From assembly GCA_020544565.1 (NCBI GenBank), contig CP078014.1, positions 3,970,016 to 4,034,015 on the forward strand: a DNA stretch of 64,000 nt, read 5' to 3'. Every line of letters begins with the position of its first letter. The stretch's first letter is position 1. The stretch is from Bradyrhizobiaceae bacterium. GTDB lineage: Bacteria > Pseudomonadota > Alphaproteobacteria > Rhizobiales > Xanthobacteraceae. Made by a program: the position numbers and the translations under genes. The notes beneath the pieces are model-generated. The model worked only from the letters and a program-made list of their open reading frames with translations, was not told the DNA's origin and did not search any database. Below, piece after piece: positions 8,121-15,648 of the stretch.

Positions 8121-9047
8121 TCAGATCAATCGCACATTGCCGATCTCGCCGATGCTCTGAGCGCCGCTGCTTTGATCGTTGCTGTCGTGTCCGGCGAAAC
8201 CGCGGATACGATGGTCGCAGCGCCAGCTCTCCGCGCGGCCGCTCACCGTGAACAGGTTATACGCCGCCGGGTGGTTGTGACCCTGCGCCGCCGCCGAGGC
8301 CGACGGCACCCCGATGGCCGGGATGCGACCGCGCGGCCCGTCGAGCCACACCGTGGCGTGACGATGGTCGTGGCCGTGCAGCACCAGCTCGACGCCATGG
8401 CGCGCGATCACCTCCAGTAGCTCTCGCGAATCGCGCAGCCGCGCCGCCCAGCGCCCGGGCGAGGTCCGGGGCGGGTGGTGGATCAGCAGCACGCGAAACA
8501 GCTTCTCGTCCGCGAGTTGCGGCAGCAGCCGGGCGAGAGCATCGCGCTGGCCGTGTCCGAGCCGGCCGGTGGCCATGAACGGCGCGCTCGGCACGGCGGT
8601 GGAAACGCCGATCAGCGCCAGCGGCCCGCGCCGGCGCACATAGGGAAAGACCGGCTCGCTGTCCGGCGCGGCGTCGTCGGCGCGCAGATAATCCGCCCAC
8701 AGATGAGGAAAGTGATCGCGGGCGCCGGTGACATAGGCGTCGTGATTGCCCGGCACCAGCGACACGTCGTGCGGGGAGCCGACGCTGTCCAGCCACGCCC
8801 GCGCCGCGACGAATTCCGGCGGAAGCGCGATGTTGACGAGATCGCCAGTGACGGCGATGTGGTCCGGCCGCTGCGCCTGCATATCGGCGACAAGCTCGGC
8901 GAGGACGTCGCGACGGTGGACCATGTGCCGCTTGCGATGCCAGTTGAGATAGCCGATGGCGCGCTTGCCGGCGAGCTCGCGCAGCCGCGCCTGCGGCATC
9001 GGGCCGAGATGCGGATCGGACAGATGGGCAAGCACGAACGGCGTCAT
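8121..9047 (-). CDS. Calcineurin-like metallophosphoesterase
   Basis: 308 aa from ATG 9047 (MTPFVLAHLSDPHLG). The five metal-binding blocks are all present: SDPHL at the start, AVTGDLVN, VPGNHDAY, LLIHHPP and LHGHDHRH. This is a class-III phosphodiesterase/phosphatase fold (cpdA/icc-like architecture), but these motifs do not determine the substrate. The open frame reaches 9134, yet the extra 29 codons are unlike the family and would overlap the promoter of the divergent Nudix gene. Confidence 0.9.
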   Translation of the reverse strand: MTPFVLAHLSDPHLGPMPQARLRELAGKRAIGYLNWHRKRHMVHRRDVLAELVADMQAQRPDHIAVTGDLVNIALPPEFVAARAWLDSVGSPHDVSLVPGNHDAYVTGARDHFPHLWADYLRADDAAPDSEPVFPYVRRRGPLALIGVSTAVPSAPFMATGRLGHGQRDALARLLPQLADEKLFRVLLIHHPPRTSPGRWAARLRDSRELLEVIARHGVELVLHGHDHRHATVWLDGPRGRIPAIGVPSASAAAQGHNHPAAYNLFTVSGRAESWRCDHRIRGFAGHDSNDQSSGAQSIGEIGNVRLI

Positions 9048-9189
9048 CGCGGCGTGACCGTCAGGGGCTGAAATGCTATCACGCTCCACCTCGCCCTCGA
9101 ATTGCCGTGCGCTGCGTCTGGGGGCGATCTGCATAACACGGCCGCCGCACGGAATCTCGTGCCATGACTCTCACCATGACTCTCGCGCC

Positions 9190-9675
9190 ATGACTTTTCA
9201 GGACCTCCGTCTGCGCTTCGAGCCGGTGCTGCGCCGCATATTTCATTTCTATGCGCGCTTTGCCCGCGGCATGACGCTCGGCGTGCGCGCGGTGGTGCTC
9301 GACGGTGACAATCGCGTGTTTCTGGTCAGGCACAGCTATGTCGCCGGCTGGCATCTGCCCGGCGGCGGCGTCGAGACCGGCGAGACGTTTCTGGAATCGC
9401 TGAGGCGCGAGCTGATCGAGGAGGGGCGCATCGAGATGACCGGCGAGCCTCACCTGCACGGGCTGTTCTTCAACCGCCGTGTGTCGCGACGCGATCATGT
9501 CGCGGTCTATGTGGTGCGGGCGTTCCGGCAGGACCGGCTGCCGGAGCCCAACAGCGAGATCGTCGCCTGCGGCTTTTTCGATGTGTCGGCCCTGCCGGAG
9601 GGCACCACCCGCGGCACCCGGGCGCGGATCGCCGAGGTGCTGGACGGCGCGCCGCTGACCGAGGACTGGTATTAG
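9190..9675 (+). CDS. Nudix hydrolase
   Basis: 161 aa from ATG 9190 (MTFQDLRLRFEPVLRR). The Nudix box is complete: GGVETGE, seven residues, then RELIEEG, matching G-x5-E-x7-R-E-x2-E-E-x-G. It is preceded by VFLVRHSYVAGWHLPGGG. Such enzymes hydrolyse nucleoside diphosphates linked to another moiety; the substrate is unknown. ATG 9190 is preferred over an upstream in-frame ATG at 9073 because the intervening residues are low-quality and antisense to the phosphoesterase N-terminus. Confidence 0.88.
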   Translation: MTFQDLRLRFEPVLRRIFHFYARFARGMTLGVRAVVLDGDNRVFLVRHSYVAGWHLPGGGVETGETFLESLRRELIEEGRIEMTGEPHLHGLFFNRRVSRRDHVAVYVVRAFRQDRLPEPNSEIVACGFFDVSALPEGTTRGTRARIAEVLDGAPLTEDWY

Positions 9676-9830
9676 AGCATTTCATATTTTGGTGGAGACA
9701 GGCTGATCCGTCATGGCCGGGCTTGTCCCGGCCATCCACGTCTTATTTCGTGGAAACTTCCAAAGATATGGATGCCCGGCATAAAGCCGGGCATGACGAC
9801 GGAGGATTCCGTCTAAACTAAAATTGCTCC
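9673..9830 (+). repeat. Dispersed hairpin element, family A (GTCATGGCCGGGCTT...), copy 1
   Basis: The core at 9710-9797 consists of two hairpins: GGCCGGGCTTGTCCCGGCC and GCCCGGCATAAAGCCGGGC, separated by CCACGTCTTATTT...AAAGATATGGATG. AT-rich flanks with loosely inverted ends (TAGAGCATTT on the left, AAATTGCTCC on the right) suggest a unit of ~155 bases. Other copies are near 15530, 33232, 36891 and 51930. Confidence 0.75.
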
Positions 9831-9867
9831 AGGCGGCGCGCCCGTAGACCGCGCCCGCCCCAGATGC

Positions 9868-9972
9868 TAGAGCCATTTCCGTTCCGATCAAATCGGAACG
9901 GGGCTCTCAATTTTTGTTTTGACGCGTTTTCTTGACGCGAACCGGTCTCCACTTCGCTCGAAAACGCTCTAA
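9868..9972 (+). repeat. Intergenic repeat, family E, bounded by TAGAGC / GCTCTA
   Basis: The left half is a long hairpin (GAGCCATTTCCGTTCCGAT against ATCGGAACGGGGCTC). The right half runs TTTTGTTTTGACGCG... to CGAAAACGCTCTA. The outer hexamers TAGAGC and GCTCTA are inverted repeats. The gene after it starts 14 bases downstream, so the element forms its 5' region. Confidence 0.6.
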
Positions 9973-9985
9973 GGCGCGGCCCATC

Positions 9986-10504
9986 ATGTCCGATCTGTCC
10001 CTGACCATTCTGGCCGAGACCGCCAACGACGCCCAGGCCATCGAGCGCCTGACCGAGCGCACCTTCGGCCCCGGCCGTTACGCGCTCTCGGCCTATCGCC
10101 TGCGCGAGCATGTCGATCATCTGCTCGATCTGTCGTTCACCGCGCGGATCGGCACCTTGCTGGTCGGCTCGGTGCGGCAACTGCCGGTGTGCATCGGCGA
10201 TACGCCGGCGCTGCTGCTCGGGCCGCTGACGGTGGAGCCGCCGTTCCGCGACCGCGGTGTCGGGCGGGTGCTGCTGGAGCGCGCGCTCGCCGACGCCAAG
10301 GCGCACGGGCATCGCCTTGTGGTGCTGGTGGGGGACGAGGCCTATTACAGCCGGGCCGGCTTCAAGCGCATTGCCAAGGGAACGGTCACCATGCCGGGCC
10401 CGGTCGATCCGGCGCGGCTTCTGGTGCGCGAACTCGTGGAGGGCGCGGCCGAGGGCATCGCCGGCGCGATCCGGCCCGACTGGACGTTCGCGCGGGCGAT
10501 CTGA
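9986..10504 (+). CDS. GNAT-family N-acetyltransferase (YhbS-like)
   Basis: 172 aa from ATG 9986 (MSDLSLTILAETANDAQAIE). The acetyl-CoA-binding motif A is visible as LGPLTVEPPFRDRGVGRVLL (R-x-x-G-x-G/V), followed by the ALADAKAHGHRLVVLVGD strand and the YYSRAGFK motif typical of YhbS-type acetyltransferases. The substrate is not deducible. The start was placed at the ATG after the intergenic repeat. Confidence 0.85.
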   Translation: MSDLSLTILAETANDAQAIERLTERTFGPGRYALSAYRLREHVDHLLDLSFTARIGTLLVGSVRQLPVCIGDTPALLLGPLTVEPPFRDRGVGRVLLERALADAKAHGHRLVVLVGDEAYYSRAGFKRIAKGTVTMPGPVDPARLLVRELVEGAAEGIAGAIRPDWTFARAI

Positions 10505-10515
10505 CAGCGACATAG

Positions 10516-10546
10516 ACTGTGTCGTCCCCGCGCAGGCGGGGACGAC
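10516..10546 (+). repeat. Short hairpin of family B (GTCGTCCCCGC...GCGGGGACGAC)
   Basis: A near-perfect inverted repeat lies in the gap between the GNAT gene and the convergent TonB-dependent receptor. The same word forms the arms of the larger element at 38132-38256. It could serve as a bidirectional transcription stop, though no T-run follows. Confidence 0.5.
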
Positions 10547-10566
10547 CCGGCGATAGATCGCACAAT

Positions 10567-12873
10567 TCAATACTTCACGGTCGCGAACATGCGCACCCCG
10601 AGGCCGGGCTGCAGGACCTCGTCCTTGTTGTAGGCGACGGCATTGCGGATGTCGTCGTTGAGCAGGTTGTTGCCGACCAGACCGAAGGTGAACTCCCGCG
10701 GTCCGAGCCAGCGGTCCTTCGCCAGCTTCGTGGTATAGCTCACTTCCGCGCGCAGGTTGTTGTATCCCGCGGTCGGCGTTTCGACGCCGCTGACGTTGTT
10801 CTGCGCGAAGGCATGGAGCAGGTTGACGCGGGCGAGCCAGTGGGCGTCGCGGTAGTAGAGGCCGCCGCCCAGCCGCTGCGGCGGAATGCGCGGCACGTTG
10901 GTGCCGTCGTCGAAGGTGGCGCGGACAATATCATACTGTCCTTCGACGCCGATCACGCCTCCCCACAACGGCGCTGCGTCATACTGGAACTGGAATTCCG
11001 CACCCCGGAAATGGGCGTTGCGCTGCGAATAGATCGCCTGCTTGAGTTCGAGGCCGTCGTTCGCCACGCACGCCGTGCCGTCGCAGGTGTTGCCTGTCAG
11101 GTTGCGGTAGATGAAGCCGTCGAAGTGGGTGTCGTAGCCGGTCAGTTCGAAACGGAAAGGACCGGTGTTCCTGCGCAGGCCGATCTCGACCGATTTCGCG
11201 GTCTCGATCTTCAGGTTCGGATTGCCGATGTCGAAGGTCTCGGTGGCGTCGTGGCCGCCGCGCGAGAACAGTTCGGCGGGCTTCGGCGCGCGCTCGGTAT
11301 ACTGTCCGGTGATGCTGGCGACGAGGCCATAGGGCAGGTTGTGGATCAGGCCGACGCTGCCGCTCGCCGGCGTGAAGCTGGGGCGACGCGCGACCGCGGG
11401 ACCGATCTCCGACGGGTCGTCGAACAGATTCGGAATGAACGAGGGCGTCGAGCCGGACAGGTTGACATGTTCGATGCGGCCCGCGACCTGCGCCTTAGTG
11501 GTTTCGCTGAATTTGAATTCGTTGAAAACATATCCGGCGATCCGGGTGTTGTGGTTGGGGTCCCACAGGCCGTTGAGGGGACTGCCGGGATCGTCGGGGC
11601 TCGGGGCGGTCAGTTCCTGATGCGTGATCTGCGCCCCGAGCGCGGTCGTCAGCGTGGCGAAGCGCATGTTGACGGGCGCGAGCTGCACCTCGACGCGGCC
11701 TTCCTGCTCCCTGTTGGTGAAGGTCTGGCGCACGCCGTCGGTGGAGAAATCCGCCGCATCGGCGCGGCCGAGTTCATTGTGCCTGTAGTCGGTCGCGCCG
11801 GCCCAGAACCGGATCACGTCGATGGCGGCGGAATCCGGATGGTAGTCGCCCTTGAGCGTCACGCGGGTCTGTTTGGCGTCGATGCGGGTGCCGACCTCTT
11901 CGCCTTCCGTCCCGGGAATGCGGTAAAGGCTGTTGGTCTGCGTCACCGCCGCGCCGATGAAGCCGCCCGCGAAGAAATACGAGGCGCCGACCGAGGCGCC
12001 GTTCGATTGCGTCGCCGTGTTCTTCTGGACGCCGTGAGGCGTGGTGTAGTCTTCCGTCTTGCGGGCGTAGGCGTCGGCGTGAATCGCGACGTTGGAGCCT
12101 GCGACGTCGAGCAGCACCGCGCCTTCGCGGCCCTGATCGACACTGGAGAGCGACGAGCGCGTCTCGAAGCTCGCGCACGGATTGCCCGGCGACAGCTCCG
12201 GCGCTTTCACCGCATAACCGTAGGTCTGGATCGACGGCACCGCGCTGCACGGCAGCGATTCCGGAATGCGGTTGTTGGTGGCGCTGACCACGCCGCCGAT
12301 GGATTGCGAGCCGTAGCGCAGCGTCGCCGGGCCGCGGATGACCTCGACCTGGTTGGTCGCCAGCGGATCGATCGGGACGAAATGATCCTCGCCGAGATCG
12401 GACGCGCCGTTGCTGCCGATGCCGTTGTCGACGATGCCGACGCGATTGACATCGAGGCCGCGGATAATCGGGCGGCTCGACGCGCCGGGTGCGAACGACG
12501 AGCCGGTGATGCCGGGCTTGTTGTTGAGGAGATCGCCGAGAGTCGACGATGCGCTGCGGCGGATTTCCTCGTTCGGTACCACGGTGACGGTGGCGAACTG
12601 ATCGGTGACGATCGGCAGCGTGCCGGGGAACGCGGCCCAATCGGGCGCGGCCGGCGCGGGTTGTGTCGCGGTGGCGCGGCCGCCTTGCGCGGTGTGACGG
12701 TGCGCGCGCTGGATCGGGCTCGGTGAGCGGACGACAATTTCGGGCAGCGCCGTGCCCTCGTCCGCAGATGGGGTGTGATCGGCCTGTTGGGAACGGGCGG
12801 CGCCGCCGATGAGGAGTGCGATGGCGATAGCAGAGCCGCCGGCCAGTGCCGCGCGGGTGAAGCGAGATGACAT
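10567..12873 (-). CDS. TonB-dependent outer-membrane receptor, probable zinc receptor (ZnuD-like)
   Basis: 768 aa. A signal peptide (ALAGGSAIAIALLIGGAARS) is followed by a His-containing linker and a TonB-box-like LPEIVVRSPS near residues 48-57. The plug domain follows (GDLLNNKPGITGSSFAPGA, then RPIIRGLDVNRVGIVDNGIG), and then the beta-barrel, which ends with the C-terminal aromatic signature VRMFATVKY. It forms a probable operon with the DUF2946 gene upstream, behind a Zur-like palindrome, so zinc is the most likely substrate. That assignment rests on context; barrel sequence alone cannot separate metal, siderophore or cobalamin receptors. Confidence 0.88.
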   Translation of the reverse strand: MSSRFTRAALAGGSAIAIALLIGGAARSQQADHTPSADEGTALPEIVVRSPSPIQRAHRHTAQGGRATATQPAPAAPDWAAFPGTLPIVTDQFATVTVVPNEEIRRSASSTLGDLLNNKPGITGSSFAPGASSRPIIRGLDVNRVGIVDNGIGSNGASDLGEDHFVPIDPLATNQVEVIRGPATLRYGSQSIGGVVSATNNRIPESLPCSAVPSIQTYGYAVKAPELSPGNPCASFETRSSLSSVDQGREGAVLLDVAGSNVAIHADAYARKTEDYTTPHGVQKNTATQSNGASVGASYFFAGGFIGAAVTQTNSLYRIPGTEGEEVGTRIDAKQTRVTLKGDYHPDSAAIDVIRFWAGATDYRHNELGRADAADFSTDGVRQTFTNREQEGRVEVQLAPVNMRFATLTTALGAQITHQELTAPSPDDPGSPLNGLWDPNHNTRIAGYVFNEFKFSETTKAQVAGRIEHVNLSGSTPSFIPNLFDDPSEIGPAVARRPSFTPASGSVGLIHNLPYGLVASITGQYTERAPKPAELFSRGGHDATETFDIGNPNLKIETAKSVEIGLRRNTGPFRFELTGYDTHFDGFIYRNLTGNTCDGTACVANDGLELKQAIYSQRNAHFRGAEFQFQYDAAPLWGGVIGVEGQYDIVRATFDDGTNVPRIPPQRLGGGLYYRDAHWLARVNLLHAFAQNNVSGVETPTAGYNNLRAEVSYTTKLAKDRWLGPREFTFGLVGNNLLNDDIRNAVAYNKDEVLQPGLGVRMFATVKY

Positions 12874-12976
12874 AAGTTTTTAATCCTGATGCCCCCCGTC
12901 CGGGATGGCCGGACGGCTGGTCGTGAAGGCCGGAAGCGCCGCGCGGGGCAGCTTCCAGAGCGGACATGACGAGGGA

Positions 12977-13333
12977 TCAGGCGAGCGGAGGACCGCGCGG
13001 AGGGAAGGCGCGCAGGCGCGAGGAGGCAATCGTAACCTGCGGGTGAGCGACGAGGCGCACGGCGCGGAAGGCGTGAGGCAACGGCAGCGCCGGCGGCGCG
13101 GCGGCGACGCCGGTCCCGGCCATCGTCGTCACCGCGCAGATGGCGCAGGCGTCATGCCCGGGGGCGGAATCGGTGCCGTGATCGGACGACGCGGACGCGA
13201 TGGACGCCACGACACCCGGCGTGGCTGTGGCGAAGTCGGCGTGGACATGGCCGAAGGCGAGGGCCAACTGCACGGCGAGCGCGAACAGCGCCAGCAGCGA
13301 CAATCGTTTCGCCCGCGATCTCAGGAATTGCAT
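12977..13333 (-). CDS. DUF2946 small secreted protein
   Basis: 118 aa from ATG 13333 (a GTG lies one codon earlier). The N-terminal segment LSLLALFALAVQLALAFGHV is a signal peptide or membrane anchor. The GHDACAICAVTTMAG motif (H-x-x-C-x-x-C) and surrounding histidines are typical of DUF2946 proteins, which often accompany metal-related TonB receptors. A metal-handling role is inferred from that pattern and from the Zur-like box 45 bases upstream. The receptor gene starts 103 bases downstream. Confidence 0.75.
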   Translation of the reverse strand: MQFLRSRAKRLSLLALFALAVQLALAFGHVHADFATATPGVVASIASASSDHGTDSAPGHDACAICAVTTMAGTGVAAAPPALPLPHAFRAVRLVAHPQVTIASSRLRAFPPRGPPLA

Positions 13334-13377
13334 CACGCCGTGGCCCCAAACCGGGACCGGCCTTCCCCGCCGGCCTC

Positions 13378-13396
13378 GATGTTATAATATAACATC
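13378..13396 (-). promoter_or_regulatory. Zur-box-like palindrome
   Basis: GATGTTATAATATAACATC is a perfect inverted repeat with 9-bp arms around a single central base, in DNA that is otherwise very G+C-rich. It closely resembles the GTTATAATATAAC core of proteobacterial Zur operators. It lies 45 bases ahead of the DUF2946 start, where a repressor would block transcription of that gene and the TonB receptor behind it. Confidence 0.75.
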
Positions 13397-13442
13397 GCTG
13401 GTCGGCGGCGCGGTGTCAACAGGCGTCCGGCGCGGGGCGGCG

Positions 13443-15506
13443 TCAGCGTCCTTCGCGCAGCCAGGTGGTGGCGAGGGCGCCGAGCAGCAGCAGCAGCCCG
13501 ATCAGCCCGGCGAACACCGGCAGCACGCCGATGCCGCGCGCCACGCTGGCGTCGCGCATGCGCACGCCGAGCCAGCCCTCGCCGCGGAACACCGAGGAGG
13601 CGCGAATGGGGAGAACGCGCGGAAGGTCGACATGGCCGTTGTCGGCGATGCGCCGGGCGTCGCCGCCGGTGGCCTGCGCCAGCGGCCTTAGCGTCTCGGG
13701 GGTCGAGGTGACCTCGGCGAACTCCTTGGGATTGACGGGGCCGACATTGATCAGCGCCTTGAGCGTGCCGTCGCTGGCCTGCCACAGCCCGAGTTCGTCG
13801 GCATTGACGCTGGCGCGCCATTCGCCGGGCGCGCCGGCGGTGAGTGTGACCTGTTGGGTCGCGCCGGATGGCGAGGTGACGGTCACGGGCTGCACGCTGT
13901 CCGCCATGGTCTGGCGCACCACCACGAGGTCGTGGCCGTCGACCCTGAGCCGCAGCGCTTCCTCGTCGAGGTCCGGCTGTTTCATCAGCCAGTGCGACAG
14001 CCGCCGCAACAGGTCGAGATGCGGGCCGCCGCCCTCATAGCCGCGCGCCCACAGCCAGATGTGATCGGACAACAGCAGCGCGACGCGGCCTTCGCCCTGG
14101 CGCGACAGCAGCAGGAGCGGCTTGCCGTCGGGGCCGACCATCACCGGCGGCACGGTGGGATCGCGGGTGTCCACCAGCCGGAAGAAGCGGCTCCAGTGCG
14201 GCGGCTCGCTGTCGGCGCCTTCGAGCCCGCGCGTCACCGGGTGGCGCTTGCCGGTCTCGCTGAGGCGCGCGGTGAAGCCCTGTTCGCTGACCCCGGTGGG
14301 CTCCGCCGGCAGGATCGAATCCAGCGGCGTGCGCCACAGGCTGGTCGGGCCGGCATAGTCGGGCCCGGCCGCCACCAGCACCGCGCCGCCGTTGCGGACG
14401 AAGCGGGCGATGTTGTCGAAATAGGACAGCGGCAGCACGCCCTGCCGGGCGTAGCGGTCGAAGATGATCAACTGGAATTCGTTGATCTTCTGCTGGAATA
14501 GCTCGCGGGTGGGGAAGGCGATCAGCGACAGTTCGTTGATCGGCGTGCCGTCCTGCTTCTCCGGCGGCCGCAGGATGGTGAAGTGCACGAGATCGACGCT
14601 GGCGTCGGATTTCAGCAGGTTGCGCCAGGTGCGCTCGCCGGCATGCGGCTCGCCGGACACCAGCAGCACCCGCAGCTTGTCGCGCACGCCGTCGATGGAG
14701 ACCACGGCGCGGTTGTTGACCGGCGTCAGTTCGCCGTCGAGCTTCGAGGCTTCGATTTCGACGATGTTGGGACCGGCGTGGGGAATGTCCAGCGTGACGC
14801 TGACCTGCTCGCCGCTGCGCACCGTGCGCTCGCTCAGCGCTTCGCCGTCGCGGCGCACGGTGACGCGCGCGCTGTCGCCGGTGACGCCCTGGTCGTCGAG
14901 ACGGTAGGTGATGGTCTGCGGCTGGCCGACGATGCCGAAGCGCGGCGCGGCGACGATGGCGATGCGGCGGTCGCGCTCGTTGCTGCGGCCGGTGATCAGG
15001 GCATGGACCGGGGCGGTGAAGCCCAGCGCGGCGGCATTGGCGGGAATGTCGTGGACGCGGCCGTCGGTGATCAGGAACGCGCCGGCCACGCGGTCGGTCG
15101 GCACGTCCGACAGCGCCGAGGACAGCGCGCCGAACAGTTTGGTGCCGTCGGTCTCGCCATCGGCCTGTCCGGCTTCGACGACGCGAACGTCGAGGCCCTT
15201 GATCTCCTTGAGGCGGGCGACGAGCGCCTCGCGCGCCTCGTCGGTCTCGCGGGTGCGCTCGCCGAAATTCTGGCTCGGGCTTTTATCGACAACGACGGCC
15301 GCGACCGAGGACAGCGGTTCGCGCTCCTCGCGGGTGAAGGACGGATTGGCCAGCGCCAGTAGGATCAGCGCCAGCGCCGCGACGCGGATCGCCGCGCCGC
15401 GCGCGCGCGCGACCAGCAGCACGGCCGCGATCACCGCGACGGCGGCGAGGCCGATCCACAGCGCAAGCGTCGGCACGAGAGGGGCGAAGGCGATGCCGTA
15501 GGTCAT
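13443..15506 (-). CDS. Large membrane-anchored protein of the MoxR/DUF58/BatA module (glutamine-amidotransferase-like domain)
   Basis: 687 aa. Two N-terminal membrane helices (LALWIGLAAVAVIAAVLLVA and VAALALILLALANPSF) and one at the C-terminus (LPVFAGLIGLLLLLGALATT) bracket a large presumably periplasmic region. This has a vWA-like start (VAAVVVDKSPSQNFGER) and a class-I-amidotransferase-like segment (LIIFDRYARQGVLPLSYFDN, then GGAVLVAAGPDYAGP). It is the last gene of a four-gene minus-strand unit whose first three members overlap by 1-4 bases; a family-A repeat separates it from the third. I infer that it works with the MoxR ATPase, but no reaction is established. Confidence 0.75.
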   Translation of the reverse strand: MTYGIAFAPLVPTLALWIGLAAVAVIAAVLLVARARGAAIRVAALALILLALANPSFTREEREPLSSVAAVVVDKSPSQNFGERTRETDEAREALVARLKEIKGLDVRVVEAGQADGETDGTKLFGALSSALSDVPTDRVAGAFLITDGRVHDIPANAAALGFTAPVHALITGRSNERDRRIAIVAAPRFGIVGQPQTITYRLDDQGVTGDSARVTVRRDGEALSERTVRSGEQVSVTLDIPHAGPNIVEIEASKLDGELTPVNNRAVVSIDGVRDKLRVLLVSGEPHAGERTWRNLLKSDASVDLVHFTILRPPEKQDGTPINELSLIAFPTRELFQQKINEFQLIIFDRYARQGVLPLSYFDNIARFVRNGGAVLVAAGPDYAGPTSLWRTPLDSILPAEPTGVSEQGFTARLSETGKRHPVTRGLEGADSEPPHWSRFFRLVDTRDPTVPPVMVGPDGKPLLLLSRQGEGRVALLLSDHIWLWARGYEGGGPHLDLLRRLSHWLMKQPDLDEEALRLRVDGHDLVVVRQTMADSVQPVTVTSPSGATQQVTLTAGAPGEWRASVNADELGLWQASDGTLKALINVGPVNPKEFAEVTSTPETLRPLAQATGGDARRIADNGHVDLPRVLPIRASSVFRGEGWLGVRMRDASVARGIGVLPVFAGLIGLLLLLGALATTWLREGR

Positions 15507-15529
15507 GGTGCGAACGCCTTTGCTCTCTC

Positions 15530-15616
15530 GTCATGCCCGGGCTCGTCCCGGGCATCCACGTCTTTGAGAATCGCAAAAAAACAGACGTGGATGGCCGGGA
15601 TAAACCCGGCCATGAC
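15530..15616 (+). repeat. Dispersed hairpin element, family A, copy 2
   Basis: GTCATGCCCGGGCTCGTCCC opens a first hairpin, and CCGGGATAAACCCGG a second, with the shared CCACGTCTTT...GACGTGGATG linker that itself pairs. Compensatory differences keep both stems intact (CCCGGG against the GGCCGG of copy 1). It sits between two genes of one transcription unit. Confidence 0.75.
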
Positions 15617-15648
15617 GGCGGAGGGGTGTCTGCTCGACATGCGCATCC

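Noticed and set aside
10519-12726. 735-codon open frame on the plus strand
   Set aside because: Antisense to the TonB-dependent receptor, which has a signal peptide, plug and barrel terminus; the plus frame is Arg/Val/Gly noise typical of G+C-rich antisense DNA.
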